Assembly: GCA_023433275.1 (NCBI GenBank)
Contig: JAEZDN010000021.1
Span: forward strand, 62,001 to 126,000
Source: Verrucomicrobiota bacterium
GTDB taxonomy: Bacteria > Verrucomicrobiota > Verrucomicrobiia > Opitutales > Opitutaceae
Direction of reading: 5' to 3'
Length of the DNA stretch: 64,000 nucleotides
Below the pieces are notes generated by a model. The model saw nothing but the letters and a program-made list of their open reading frames with translations, searched no databases and had not been told where the DNA came from. Of this stretch, positions 1 to 9,604 are shown piece after piece. Made by a program: the position numbers and the translations under genes. Each line of letters begins with the position of its first letter. The stretch's first letter is position 1.

Positions 1-104
1 TTTTCGTCGAGCGACCTTTTCTTTCGCACCGTAGGCCGGGTCCGCCTCGCCTACCGTCCGCCGCACCCCAGACTTGATCGCCCCCCCTTCGACGCCAGCT
101 CGCC

Positions 105-1655
105 ATGTCCACCCCCAACCCTGATTTCAACCGGAGCCGCTTTCTCACGTTCGCGGACATCGCGGGGGGGCTGCGCCGGATCATGGACGCCGGGCGGATG
201 CCGCTGGCGCTGATCCTGGCGGCACTCTGCGGCCTGCTCCTCTATCAGGGCAGCGAAAACATCCTGGGTTACATCCTGATCGCGGTCGGCACCTGGGCAT
301 CCCTCGCCCTGTGGGGCCGGATGGGCATCGGGCTGCCGGTGCTGCCGATGTTCGTGCTGCAGCACTTCTTCACGTTCGCCCTGCCCATCCTCACCGACAA
401 CGAAACCCTCGAGCGCTACCCCGCGGGACTCATCAACCTGGCGAGCTTCGAGGTGTTCATCCTCATGGGCGTCATGTCCCTCACCTGGTACTTTGCCCTC
501 CAGCAGATGCGATCATCTCCCCCGGTCTGCTATGCCCTCCAGGGCTTTGAAAAGGACGGCCTCAAGCGCCTCCGGTTCATCGGCTCCGCCATGATCATCG
601 GCATCACCGCGTTCAACGTTGCCCGCATGACGGGGTTCATGAACACGATCTATGCGGTACTGCCATCCGGCATGAACGCCATCGTCAATGCCCTCACCTC
701 TGCCGTCGGCGTGTGCGGATTTTTCCTGGTCGCCATGCTGCAGGGCAGCGGGGAAGAGCCGCCGTGGCAACGCACCGTCCTCTGGACGCTGTTTGCGATC
801 AACCTCCTCGTCCTTTCCTCCGGCTTCATTCTCTCCTCGGCCTCACTCCTTGTCGGCGCCGTGTTCATCGGACTCCTCTGGGGCAGCGGCCGCGTGCCAT
901 GGCGCTTCATCATCATTCTCGTCTCCATCCTCGCGTTTCTAAATTTCGGGAAGTTCGTCATGCGCGAGCGTTATTGGGTCGACGAGGATGAGATGAGGAA
1001 TCTGACAATCTCGCTGGTCCAGTTGCCCGAGGTCTACGCGGAGTGGGCGGAAGCCAGCTACGACCTGCTGGTCAACGATGCGCCGCCCGAGCCAGCGGTC
1101 TTCAGCCGCGCGCCGTCCCGTGAGGGCCAGAGTCTGCTCAATCGCGTCAACAACATGCAGAATCTGCTCTATGTGATGGATTCGATCGAAAATTATCGCA
1201 CGCCAGTCCTGCATGGCGCCACTTACACTCTCATCCCGCCGCTGTTGGTGCCGCGCTACTTTTGGCCGGACAAGCCCCGCGCCCACGAAGGACAGATCAT
1301 GCTGAACATCCATTTTGGCCGGCAAAGCCTGGAGGCCACCGCGGTGACCTTCGTGGCTTGGGGTTTGCTCGCCGAGGCCTGCGGCAATTTCGGACTGTTC
1401 TATGGGTCCATCTTCCTCGGCATTGTCCTCGGCCTGTTCTGCGCATGGACCGAAAGATTTACCACCGCCAAGCTGCTGTTCTCCCTCGAAGGCCTGCTGG
1501 CGCTGGTGATTTTCATGGGGCTCCTGAATTCGTATGAGATGGTGGCGAGCGTGCTCATCACCTCCATCTTTCAGTCGCTGTTTCCAGTGTTGATGGGGTG
1601 CAGTCCATTCGTCGAACGACAAAGTTCGCTCCGACCCGATGTCTATGGAGCCTGA
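105..1655 (+). CDS. Wzy-like polysaccharide repeat-unit polymerase (multi-pass membrane protein)
   Basis: A 516-residue inner-membrane protein with about ten or more hydrophobic segments (for example residues 32-50, 53-70, 76-96 and 112-134). A larger hydrophilic loop at about 280-380 precedes the motif PRYFWPDKP at residue 383. A PR-(x)-WPxKP motif in a late loop is typical of oligosaccharide repeat-unit polymerases, which join lipid-linked repeat units at the periplasmic face. It is the first gene seen in a same-strand glycosyltransferase cluster and overlaps the next gene by 17 bp, so translational coupling is likely. The call rests on topology, motif and context; O-antigen polymerases are too divergent for certainty. 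No clear Shine-Dalgarno precedes the ATG. Confidence 0.6.
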   Translation: MSTPNPDFNRSRFLTFADIAGGLRRIMDAGRMPLALILAALCGLLLYQGSENILGYILIAVGTWASLALWGRMGIGLPVLPMFVLQHFFTFALPILTDNETLERYPAGLINLASFEVFILMGVMSLTWYFALQQMRSSPPVCYALQGFEKDGLKRLRFIGSAMIIGITAFNVARMTGFMNTIYAVLPSGMNAIVNALTSAVGVCGFFLVAMLQGSGEEPPWQRTVLWTLFAINLLVLSSGFILSSASLLVGAVFIGLLWGSGRVPWRFIIILVSILAFLNFGKFVMRERYWVDEDEMRNLTISLVQLPEVYAEWAEASYDLLVNDAPPEPAVFSRAPSREGQSLLNRVNNMQNLLYVMDSIENYRTPVLHGATYTLIPPLLVPRYFWPDKPRAHEGQIMLNIHFGRQSLEATAVTFVAWGLLAEACGNFGLFYGSIFLGIVLGLFCAWTERFTTAKLLFSLEGLLALVIFMGLLNSYEMVASVLITSIFQSLFPVLMGCSPFVERQSSLRPDVYGA

Positions 1656-2838
1656 CCAGAGTTGCCCCCCGCCCGCCCTTCGGCTGGCCATCGTGGTTTC
1701 ACACCCCATCCAATATTACAGCCCCTGGTTTCGCTGGATGGCCGCCGCAGGCTGGCGCCTGCGGGTATTCTATCTCTGGGACTTCGGGGTGGTCGCGACG
1801 ACCGACCGGGAGTTCGGCCGTTCTGTCGCCTGGGACGTCGACCTGCTTTCAGGTTATGATCACGAGTTCGTGCCCAACCGCGCCACGCAACCGGGCACCC
1901 ACCATATCCGCGGTCTCGACAACCCCGCCCTCCCGGACCGTCTCCGGCAATGGGCGCCGGATGTGATCCTCCTTTTTGGCTACAAGTATCTGACGCACCT
2001 GCGCCTGATCCTGCGCGGCAACACGCCGCTCGTCTTCCGCGGCGACTCCCATTTGCTCGACTCCCCGACTCTCCCTCTCGCCAAGCGCTGGCTGCTCGGC
2101 TGGCTCTACCAGCGATTCGCCTCGATTACCTATGTCGGGCAAGCCAACCGGGCCTATTTCCGCGCCTTGGGCGTGCCCGAGTCCCGCTTGTTTCATGCGC
2201 CCCATGCCGTTGACGCGGCGCATTTCACCGCGACGCCTCCCCGCGTGGCGGAGGCCGCCCGGCTTCGGACCGAGTTGGGCCTCGGCAACCGGCGCGTCAT
2301 CCTGTTTGCCGGCAAACTCATCGCCAAGAAGCAACCTCTTGAGCTGCTCGCCGCGTTCCTAGCAGTCGACCGCCCTGACGCCGCTCTCGTATTCGTGGGC
2401 GACGGCCAGGAAAGGGAGTCGCTGGTCCAGCTCGCCACCACTCGGCCGGGCCACGTCGTGCGCTTCCTCTCATTTGCCAACCAAAGCGAAATGCCCGCAC
2501 GCTACCTCCTGGCCGACGTGTTCGCGCTCCCGTCGCGCGGCCCGGAGGAAACCTGGGGCCTCGCGGTGAACGAGGCGATGCACTTGGGCCGGCCCTGCCT
2601 CGTCAGCGACCGCGTGGGCTGTCAGCAGGACCTGGTGAGCGACAGAGAGACGGGCTGGGTTTTTTCCGCAGGCGATCCAGACGCCCTCCGCGCCGCGCTC
2701 GATCGCGCGCTGGCCGCCGACCCGACCACCCTGGCCGCCATCCAGAAAAACGTCGCGCGGCGCATTGCCGGCTACACCTACGCCGCAGCCGCGGCCGGAT
2801 TGGGGGCCGCCGTTTCCGCCGCGCTTGCGGGTCGCTGA
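1639..2838 (+). CDS. Glycosyltransferase family 4 (GT-B)
   Basis: A 399-residue cytoplasmic GT-B retaining transferase. The N-terminal half opens with a typical LAIVVSHPIQYYSPWF segment. The C-terminal half has the nucleotide-sugar-binding block around residues 298-315 (PSRGPEETWGLAVNEAM), which gives the E-x7-E arrangement of GT4 enzymes. It probably adds one sugar of the repeat unit; donor and acceptor cannot be read from sequence. The start overlaps the end of the polymerase gene, and the next gene follows after 27 bp, consistent with one transcript. Confidence 0.85.
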   Translation: MSMEPDQSCPPPALRLAIVVSHPIQYYSPWFRWMAAAGWRLRVFYLWDFGVVATTDREFGRSVAWDVDLLSGYDHEFVPNRATQPGTHHIRGLDNPALPDRLRQWAPDVILLFGYKYLTHLRLILRGNTPLVFRGDSHLLDSPTLPLAKRWLLGWLYQRFASITYVGQANRAYFRALGVPESRLFHAPHAVDAAHFTATPPRVAEAARLRTELGLGNRRVILFAGKLIAKKQPLELLAAFLAVDRPDAALVFVGDGQERESLVQLATTRPGHVVRFLSFANQSEMPARYLLADVFALPSRGPEETWGLAVNEAMHLGRPCLVSDRVGCQQDLVSDRETGWVFSAGDPDALRAALDRALAADPTTLAAIQKNVARRIAGYTYAAAAAGLGAAVSAALAGR

Positions 2839-2865
2839 TCCCGTCCGCACGATCCCCCATCGCCG

Positions 2866-3432
2866 ATGCCATCCGCTTCGACTCCTCACCTCGGCCAAGG
2901 CAATTTGAACCCCTACACGCGGGCCGAACATCTGCGCCGGCTCACCTGGGCCATGGTTCAACGTACGCTGTTCCGCTGGAGCCCGCGGCCGTGCCACCGC
3001 TGGCGTGTCGCGCTCCTCCGCGCGTTTGGCGCGCAGGTGCCCGATTCCACTGGCATCAAGATCTACCCCACGGTCGACGTCAGCTTCCCTTGGAAACTCA
3101 CGTTGGAAAGCGAGACCCTCGTCGGGCCCCATGTCCGGCTCTATAACCTCGCGCCCGTCACCCTGCGCCGCGGCGCCACCCTCAGCCAGTACACGCACCT
3201 GTGCGCGGGCACCCACGATTTCATGCGCTGGTCGATGCCGCTGGTGGTCGCACCCATCGTCATCGGGGATAATGCCTGGCTCGGCGCCGATGTCTTCGTC
3301 GGTCCCGGCATCACCATCGGCGAACTCGCCGTGGTCGGCGCGCGTTCCGTCGTGGTTCGTGATCTCCCCTCGCGCATGGTATGCGCCGGGAATCCCTGTC
3401 GCCCGCTGCGCGAACGCCAGGAGCCCGTCTGA
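2866..3432 (+). CDS. WcaF-like left-handed beta-helix acetyltransferase
   Basis: A 188-residue protein with an N-terminal helical region (residues 1-55) followed by hexapeptide repeats of a left-handed beta-helix. The core AGTHDF carries the presumed catalytic His. The C-terminal block IVIGDNAWLGADVFVGPGITIG is followed by AVVGARSVVVRDLP, as in WcaF/WcaB O-acetyltransferases of colanic acid and other EPS clusters. It would use acetyl-CoA to acetylate a sugar of the repeat unit. It sits between two GT4 genes, only 6 bp upstream of the next one. Confidence 0.85.
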   Translation: MPSASTPHLGQGNLNPYTRAEHLRRLTWAMVQRTLFRWSPRPCHRWRVALLRAFGAQVPDSTGIKIYPTVDVSFPWKLTLESETLVGPHVRLYNLAPVTLRRGATLSQYTHLCAGTHDFMRWSMPLVVAPIVIGDNAWLGADVFVGPGITIGELAVVGARSVVVRDLPSRMVCAGNPCRPLRERQEPV

Positions 3433-3438
3433 GCCCGC

Positions 3439-4560
3439 ATGCGTCTCTGTCACATCGTCCCCAGCCTGGAAGAACGTCATGGCGGTCCTTCCAAATCCGT
3501 GCGCGCCATCGCCGACGCGCAGGCGGCGCTGGGAGCGGAAGTGGAGCTCCTGTCGACCCAGTTGCCCCCGGTCGACCATGGGGCCGCGACCCCGGGAATC
3601 GCGCGCAACCTGAACTTCGCGCGTGAATGGCCCACGACGCTCTATCGCTCCACCGGCCTGCGCGACCATCTCAAGTCCACGCGTTACGACTGCGTGCACA
3701 GCCACGCCTGCTGGATCCTGACCGTGCGCTACGCCGAAGCCGCCGCCCGCTTTCACCGCGTGCCCCTCGTGCTCTCACCGCGGGGCATGCTCACCGAATG
3801 GGCCTGGCGTCATCACCGGGGACGAAAGGCTCTCGCCGAGCGCTTCGTCCACCCCGGCGCTTTCACGCATGCCGCCGGCTGGCATGCGACCAGCACCGAG
3901 GAAGCCGACGACATCCGGCGGCTCGGCTACACGCAACCGATCTGCGTCGCACCGAATGGAGTCACCGTGCCAGACGACGCTGCGACGGCCGCCGCCCGCG
4001 CCGCGTGGCAACCTCTGGCCAACGCCGCGGGTGCGCGTCGCGTGGCGTTGTTCTACTCGCGTTTCCACCGCAAGAAACGCCTGCGCGAATTGGTCGACCT
4101 CTGGCTTTCCTCGCCCCGCGACGGCTGGTATCTGGCGCTCGCCGGTTTGCCGGAGGAGTTTTCCGCCGACGATGTCTCCAGGTGGGTGACGGACGCCGGG
4201 GCCCAGGACCGCGTCGGCGTGTTTTCCAGTGAAGGCCGTCCGCCGCCTTACCCGCTCGCATCGATCTTCCTGCTTCCGTCCCATTCTGAAAACTTCGGCC
4301 TCGTGATCGCCGAGGCGCTCGCCGCGGCGGTGCCGGTGCTCGTCACGGACACGACCCCCTGGCGAAATCTGGAGAAAGAGCAGGCGGGCTGGTGCGTGCG
4401 GTGGGCCGACTATCCGGCCGTCCTTGCGACCGCCCTCGCGTGCTCGCCCGCCGAACTTCGCGTACGCGGTGAACATGGACGCCGTTGGGCGGCCCGCGAC
4501 TTCACGTGGGAAAGCAGTGCCCGCCGGCTGCTTGATTTCTACCAGGAGCTTGGGGCTTGA
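3439..4560 (+). CDS. Glycosyltransferase family 4
   Basis: A 373-residue GT-B transferase. The N-terminus (MRLCHIVPSLEERHGG) has the HGG-PSKSVRA donor/acceptor loop. The C-terminal nucleotide-sugar block near residues 279-297 (PSHSENFGLVIAEALA) carries the E-x7-E pair. Related proteins sit in EPS/colanic-acid-type clusters. The TGA stop overlaps the proposed TTG start of the O-antigen ligase-like gene (TTGA), so translation is probably coupled. The sugar specificity is unknown. Confidence 0.85.
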   Translation: MRLCHIVPSLEERHGGPSKSVRAIADAQAALGAEVELLSTQLPPVDHGAATPGIARNLNFAREWPTTLYRSTGLRDHLKSTRYDCVHSHACWILTVRYAEAAARFHRVPLVLSPRGMLTEWAWRHHRGRKALAERFVHPGAFTHAAGWHATSTEEADDIRRLGYTQPICVAPNGVTVPDDAATAAARAAWQPLANAAGARRVALFYSRFHRKKRLRELVDLWLSSPRDGWYLALAGLPEEFSADDVSRWVTDAGAQDRVGVFSSEGRPPPYPLASIFLLPSHSENFGLVIAEALAAAVPVLVTDTTPWRNLEKEQAGWCVRWADYPAVLATALACSPAELRVRGEHGRRWAARDFTWESSARRLLDFYQELGA

Positions 4561-6020
4561 GCGCTTCAATCAAATCGACTCCCGCCACGACACCGCCGCT
4601 GGCCGAACGCATCGTCTTCGTCCATCTCACGATCCTTCTCGTCGGTCTGGCCTGGGCATTCGGTGGCCAGTCTCCGTTGGCGCGGCAGGCTCTGCTGCTC
4701 TGGGGAACGGCGGGCATCTTGCTCTTCCTCAGCCTGGCAGCCCGGACGCCCGGCGCGTTCCGGACCGCCACGCGCTGCCTCTGGCCGCTGGTGCTGTTCG
4801 ACCTGCTCACGATCGCCAGCGCATTTAACCCATCAATGGAAACCATCGTGCGGCTCGGCACCACATCCCGCATGGTGGTCGATCCACCGTACACCTGGCT
4901 GCCCAGCAGCGCCCGGCCCGATCTCTCGCTGCGCGAACTCTGGCAGTTCAATGGGATCGTCCTGTCGACTTTCAACGGCTTCCTCTTCTTCCAAAGCCGC
5001 CGGCGGATCCGCGTCCTCCTGGCGATAATCGCGGGCAACGCGCTCGTGCTCGCGGTCCTTGGGACTCTCCAAAAACTGGCCGGCGCGCAGGGTCTCTGGT
5101 TCGGCCTCATCGAGTCCCCGCAGCCGTTGTTCTTCTCCACTTTCATCTATCACAACCACTGGGGCGCGTTCACCTTGTTGAATACCGGCGCGTGCCTGGC
5201 CCTGCTCTTTCACGCGTGGCGGCGCGGCGGCCATCGCGATTTCTGGCACTCCCCTGTTTTCACCGGCGCGGTCGGCATCTTGCTGCTCGCCGCTTCCATT
5301 CCGCTCAGCGCGTCGCGCTCGAGCACGGTGCTCATTTCCGTGCTACTACTGGGTGCCCTGACACACGCCGTGCTGCGCGTCATTCGCGACCGCCGGCAGC
5401 GCGGCCAGCCGGTTCTCCGCACCGTGGTCGCGCTGATCGTCTTTTCGCTGCTGGCAACCGCGGCGATCGGCTACCTGGGGCGCCGGGTGATCGCCGAACG
5501 CACCCGGCTCACTTACGAACAAATCCAAACCGACAGCGGCTTCTCCCGTTTTGGGACCTACAAGGATAACTACATCGCCTCGCGTCTCCGCCTGTACGGC
5601 GACACCTGGCGTATGGCTTTGGCAAAGCCATACACCGGCTGGGGGCTTGAAACCTACTCCACGGTGTTCCGCATCTACGACACGACTCCATACAGCATTC
5701 GCGACCGCTTTCGTCCGCGGTTCACCGAGGCCCACAGCGACTGGCTGCAATCCTTCGCGGAGAGCGGCTTCGTGGGCACCGGTCTCCTCGTCCTGCTCGG
5801 CGTCGCGCCACTGGTCGCGCCGCGGTGGCGCCGGGTTGGTTCACCCATTCCCCGTTACCTGCTCGCCGGTTGCGGACTCGTGCTGGTGTACGCTTGGGTC
5901 GAGTTCCCCCTGGCCAATCCCTCGGTGATGGTCGGTTTCTGGACTTCTCTTCACCTCGCCGCCCGCTACGCGATGCTCGACCAGCGAACGGATCCCGGGC
6001 AAAACAGCCCGAAATCATGA
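4557..6020 (+). CDS. O-antigen ligase / polymerase family membrane protein (Wzy_C domain)
   Basis: A 487-residue multi-pass protein. The TTG start overlaps the preceding stop. The hallmark is the periplasmic region at about residues 350-410, with GWGLETYSTVFRIY followed by EAHSDWLQSFAESGFVG. This matches the G-x-G-(x)n-H-(x)-LQ-(x)-E-x-G pattern of O-antigen ligases and bacterial oligosaccharide polymerases. Proteins of this family either transfer a finished glycan to its acceptor or polymerise repeat units. Because 105-1655 also looks like a polymerase, this one could act as ligase or second polymerase. The stop overlaps the next start (ATGA). Confidence 0.8.
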   Translation: MSASIKSTPATTPPLAERIVFVHLTILLVGLAWAFGGQSPLARQALLLWGTAGILLFLSLAARTPGAFRTATRCLWPLVLFDLLTIASAFNPSMETIVRLGTTSRMVVDPPYTWLPSSARPDLSLRELWQFNGIVLSTFNGFLFFQSRRRIRVLLAIIAGNALVLAVLGTLQKLAGAQGLWFGLIESPQPLFFSTFIYHNHWGAFTLLNTGACLALLFHAWRRGGHRDFWHSPVFTGAVGILLLAASIPLSASRSSTVLISVLLLGALTHAVLRVIRDRRQRGQPVLRTVVALIVFSLLATAAIGYLGRRVIAERTRLTYEQIQTDSGFSRFGTYKDNYIASRLRLYGDTWRMALAKPYTGWGLETYSTVFRIYDTTPYSIRDRFRPRFTEAHSDWLQSFAESGFVGTGLLVLLGVAPLVAPRWRRVGSPIPRYLLAGCGLVLVYAWVEFPLANPSVMVGFWTSLHLAARYAMLDQRTDPGQNSPKS

Positions 6021-6862
6021 ACGCGCGCGCCCCGATCTCCGTGCTGATTCCCGTGAGGAACGAGGCGGCCAACCTCGCGGCTTGCCTCGCCTCCGTCGCC
6101 TGGTGCGACGACGTTGTCGTCGTCGACTCCAACAGCACCGACGCCACGGCGGAAATCGCCCGCGCCGCCGGCGCCCGCGTGGTCAATTTCACGTGGAACG
6201 GGCAATTCCCGAAGAAAAAGAACTGGGCGCTCGCCCAGGTGGATTGGAAGCACGACTGGGTCTTCATCATCGATGCGGACGAGCGCTGCACCGCTCCACT
6301 AGAGACGGCAATGCGTGCGGCGCTCACCGCCGGGACCCACGCCGGTTACTATGTGAATCGCCGCTTCTGGTTTCTCGACGGCTGGCTCAACCACTGCGGA
6401 TACTTCCCCAGCTGGAACCTCCGCTTCTTCCGTCACCGCCTTGGCCGCTACGAGCAACCCGCCGGCGCCGCCGCGACCGGCTCCGGCGACAATGAGGTGC
6501 ATGAGCACGTCGAACTGCAAGGCGCCGCCGGCTACCTCGCGGGCGAAATGGAGCACCACGCCTTTCCCGACATCGCCACATGGGTGGAAAAGCACAACCG
6601 CTACAGCAGTTGGGAAGCGCGCGTTCAGGTGCAGGGTGTCACCGACGACGCCGCCGGACTGGACCCCGCCCTGGCCCGCAAACGCCGCCTGCGCCGGCTC
6701 GCCTGGCGCCTGCCTTTCCGACCCACGCTCCGCTTTTTCTATCACTACGTCTGGCGCGCCGGCTTCCTCGACGGTTATCGCGGCTTCGTCTTCTGCCGCC
6801 TCATGGGCTGGTACGAATTCCTGAACGCCGCCAAGGCCGCGGAATTGCGCCGGCAGCGCTAG
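6017..6862 (+). CDS. Glycosyltransferase family 2 (WaaE/KdtX-like)
   Basis: A 281-residue GT-A transferase. It begins ISVLIPVRNEAANLAACL, then VVVVDSNSTDATAEIA and the DxD-type metal site FIIDADER. The segment PKKKNWALAQ and the later WLNHCGYFPSWNLRFFR match WaaE/KdtX-type beta-glycosyltransferases, which decorate LPS core or capsule. The ATG at 6017 was chosen because it gives the canonical N-terminal GT2 strand and an ATGA overlap with the upstream gene. The frame is open further upstream to 5825, but that extension overlaps the ligase gene by about 195 bp and adds no GT2 sequence. Confidence 0.87.
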   Translation: MNARAPISVLIPVRNEAANLAACLASVAWCDDVVVVDSNSTDATAEIARAAGARVVNFTWNGQFPKKKNWALAQVDWKHDWVFIIDADERCTAPLETAMRAALTAGTHAGYYVNRRFWFLDGWLNHCGYFPSWNLRFFRHRLGRYEQPAGAAATGSGDNEVHEHVELQGAAGYLAGEMEHHAFPDIATWVEKHNRYSSWEARVQVQGVTDDAAGLDPALARKRRLRRLAWRLPFRPTLRFFYHYVWRAGFLDGYRGFVFCRLMGWYEFLNAAKAAELRRQR

Positions 6863-6922
6863 CCCGCGTCCGTCGGCCGGTTCGACTTCCGCGACGATTT
6901 CTCGCTCCTTCCCTTCCCATCC

Positions 6923-8119
6923 TTGCCTGTTTCCCGCGTCATCTTCGTCAACCGGGTTTACTGGCCCTCGACCGAGGCCACCGCCCAGTTGCTCACCGAT
7001 CTGAGCGAGGGACTGGCCGCGCGGGGCTGGCCGGTTCACGTCATCGCAACGGGCGAGACTGCCGGCGCCCGCCACGGCGTGACAATTCACCGCACGGGCG
7101 CGGGGGAGACCCACGGCGGCATGCTCTCGCGCGCTTGGAATTTCCACCGCTTCCAAAGCGCCGCGCGTCGCCAGCTCCAAACCATGGCGCAGCCAGGAGA
7201 CGTCTTGGTCGCGATGACCGATCCCCCGATGCTCGGGGCTCACCTCGCTCCAGCTGCCGCTGCGCTCGGTCTTCCCCTCGTTCTTTGGGTTCAGGACATC
7301 TATCCGGAAATCGCGGCCGTTCATTTCGGTCCGGCCGCGGCCCTTGCCCTGAGCGCGCTTCGTCATCGACGCGACCGGACGTGGCGCCAGGCGCGGGCCT
7401 GTGTGACTCTCGGCCCGGACATGGCATCGGCGATCGCGCGACGAGTCGTTGATCCCGCCAGGATCCCGCTGATTCCCAATTGGGCCCCGCGCGAACTTCA
7501 CGAGCCCGCCCGGCCGGCGGACTCGGCGGAGCGACGCCGCGCCTGGGGCGTCGACGGAAAGTTCGTCGTCGCCTACTCCGGCAACCTGGGACGCGTGCAT
7601 GAGTTCGAGACCGTGCTCGACGCCGCCGAGCGCCTTTGCTCCCGGACTGACATTGTCTTTCTGCTCATCGGTCGCGGCCCACGCCTGGAGGCCGTGGCCG
7701 CCGCGGCCCGCCGTCGCAGGCTTGCCAACGTGCGCCTGCTCCCGCCGGAACCGCGCGAGCGTCTCGGCGCGGCCCTGGCGGCAGCCGACGCGCACCTCGT
7801 CACGCTGCGCCCCGAATACGCATCCCTGGTTTACCCGAGCAAACTCGCCGGCGTGCTGGCCGCGGGCCGGCCGGCGCTCTTCGTCGGTCCGCCCGCCGGG
7901 GACATCGCGCGCCTGCTGGAAACGAACTCCTGCGGCGCGACTTTCCGCCCCGGCGACGCGGCCCTTCTCGCCGACACCATCGCGCGGTGGCAGGCTGATC
8001 CCGAACTCCTGCGCCGGCTTGGCGCCGCCGCCCGGGCCACCTATTTGCAAGCGTTCACGTTCGAGGCTGCGCTCGCGCGTTGGGACGAATGCCTCCGTCG
8101 CGTTTCCACGCCGGCCTGA
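6923..8119 (+). CDS. WbuB-like glycosyltransferase family 4
   Basis: A 398-residue GT-B transferase. The N-terminal half carries VLWVQDIYPE, a signature of the WbuB subgroup of GT4 enzymes (fucosamine/N-acetyl-sugar transferases of O-antigen clusters). The C-terminal half has VVAYSGNLGRVHEFETVLDA and a nucleotide-sugar domain ending near residue 395. The proposed start is TTG at 6923, the only initiation codon close to the first beta-strand (RVIFVNRVYWPSTEAT), so the start is uncertain. It lies 60 bp after the GT2 gene on the same strand. Confidence 0.8.
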   Translation: MPVSRVIFVNRVYWPSTEATAQLLTDLSEGLAARGWPVHVIATGETAGARHGVTIHRTGAGETHGGMLSRAWNFHRFQSAARRQLQTMAQPGDVLVAMTDPPMLGAHLAPAAAALGLPLVLWVQDIYPEIAAVHFGPAAALALSALRHRRDRTWRQARACVTLGPDMASAIARRVVDPARIPLIPNWAPRELHEPARPADSAERRRAWGVDGKFVVAYSGNLGRVHEFETVLDAAERLCSRTDIVFLLIGRGPRLEAVAAAARRRRLANVRLLPPEPRERLGAALAAADAHLVTLRPEYASLVYPSKLAGVLAAGRPALFVGPPAGDIARLLETNSCGATFRPGDAALLADTIARWQADPELLRRLGAAARATYLQAFTFEAALARWDECLRRVSTPA

Positions 8120-8235
8120 ACTGTTTCATGCGCCCTTGTCCCTCGTCCACCCGGTTTGACGGTCCTGACATCAATCGGCGCAGGCGTCATCGGGATTTGC
8201 CAACCCGAAATCCCACAGCGTAACATGGTTCAGAC

Positions 8236-9603
8236 ATGACCCAGCGAAGAATCGTCACCCTGACCCTGATGGTGCTGGACGCGCTGGCGGTGTTTCTCGT
8301 TTTCAATTTCACCGCCTGGACCCGCGGCGTGATGCATTGGGATGCACCGATTGTCAGCGCCCTCGCGCTGCCGCTGTTCATGCACATGCTGGCCGTGTAC
8401 CTCATCGACGGGTACAGCTCCCGCTCCGACATGATGTCGGTGACCTACACCAGCCTTCATGCCATCGCGCTGATCATGGTGGCTGTGCTCACCCTGCTGC
8501 TGACCTTCGTCATCATCCCCGCGGGCTTCACGCTTCAAATCAGCCGCTTCGTCCCCGTCGCGTCGTCCATATTGCTGATTCCCATCACGCTCTTTTACCG
8601 GCGGTTTTTCTACCGCCGGCAACAGGCGCGCAAGCAACAGCGCTACTTCCTCTTCCTCGGCAACCCGGAAAGCTGCCTCGCGTTCAAGGAGGAATGTCGT
8701 CGCTCCGGCATGGCGCAATCCGTCCTCTATGCCACTCCTGCCACCTTCGCGGCGCCTCAGGCTGACCGGAGCCTGTCCCTCCCCCCGGCCGGCGATGTGG
8801 TCTACTACCTCGAGGAATATGAATCGAGTCTGGACGCGATCATCCTGCGGGAATCGAGCCAGGACCTTCCGCCCCATGTCGCCGAGAAGCTCATGCACCT
8901 CCATTTCTCGGGCGTTCCCACCTACACGCTGGAGCTCTTTCACGAAATCTACTGGCGCAAGGTCCCCCTCTATCGCCTCAACCAGACGTGGCTGTTCCAA
9001 CAGGGCTTCCAGATCGCCCGCGAGCCCGTGTTCGAGCGCTTGAAGCGCATCAGTGACATCGTGCTCTCGATCCTCGGCCTCCTGCTGGCCCTGCCCTTCC
9101 TCCTCCCCGCCGCCGCCGCGATCTGGCTCACCGACCGCGGCCCCGTCTTTTTCCGCCAGGCTCGCGTGGGCAAGAACCGCGAGCTTTTCAATATCGTGAA
9201 GCTTCGCACCATGCGCGTGCACCACGACGGCGCACTCTACACCGACAGCAACGACCGGCGCGTCACCCCCGTCGGCCGCTTCCTGCGGGCAACGCGCCTC
9301 GATGAGGTGCCTCAACTGTGGAATGTGCTGGCCGGCGACATGAGCCTTATCGGCCCGCGAGCCGAGTGGATTCGCCTGGTGGAGGAATACGAAAAGAAAA
9401 TCCCCTGTTACCATTTCCGCCATCTGGTGAAGCCCGGCATCACCGGCTGGGCGCAGATCAACTATCCCTACGGTGCGAACCTCGAGGACACCCTCCGCAA
9501 GCTCGAGTTCGATCTCTACTATATCCGTTACTTTTCCTTCGTCCTCGACGCCTCCATTGTCCTGAAGACGATCCACATCATGCTCTTTGGGAAAGGACGC
9601 TGA
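8236..9603 (+). CDS. Polyprenyl-phosphate sugar-1-phosphate transferase (priming enzyme, WbaP/WcaJ-like)
   Basis: A 455-residue membrane enzyme. It has four or so N-terminal hydrophobic segments (residues 8-125), a divergent Rossmann-like middle, and a C-terminal bacterial sugar transferase domain from about residue 266 (FERLKRISDIVLS). The domain contains VGKNRELFNIVKLRTM, LRATRLDEVPQLWNVL, DMSLIGPRAE and KPGITGWAQINY, all conserved in priming phosphoglycosyltransferases. It would start repeat-unit synthesis by moving sugar-1-phosphate from UDP-sugar onto undecaprenyl phosphate. It follows a 116-bp gap, the longest in this cluster, where a separate promoter could sit, although no convincing -10/-35 pair was found. 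Confidence 0.9.
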   Translation: MTQRRIVTLTLMVLDALAVFLVFNFTAWTRGVMHWDAPIVSALALPLFMHMLAVYLIDGYSSRSDMMSVTYTSLHAIALIMVAVLTLLLTFVIIPAGFTLQISRFVPVASSILLIPITLFYRRFFYRRQQARKQQRYFLFLGNPESCLAFKEECRRSGMAQSVLYATPATFAAPQADRSLSLPPAGDVVYYLEEYESSLDAIILRESSQDLPPHVAEKLMHLHFSGVPTYTLELFHEIYWRKVPLYRLNQTWLFQQGFQIAREPVFERLKRISDIVLSILGLLLALPFLLPAAAAIWLTDRGPVFFRQARVGKNRELFNIVKLRTMRVHHDGALYTDSNDRRVTPVGRFLRATRLDEVPQLWNVLAGDMSLIGPRAEWIRLVEEYEKKIPCYHFRHLVKPGITGWAQINYPYGANLEDTLRKLEFDLYYIRYFSFVLDASIVLKTIHIMLFGKGR

Positions 9604-9604
9604 C

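Noticed and set aside
1..104. Possible tail of an upstream gene (frame 2 ends at TAG, 32-34)
   Set aside because: Ten codons are too few to judge; nothing identifies it as coding.
5825..6016. N-terminal extension of the GT2 gene
   Set aside because: It would overlap the O-antigen ligase gene by about 195 bp, while the ATG at 6017 begins the GT2 core and overlaps the stop by 4 bp.
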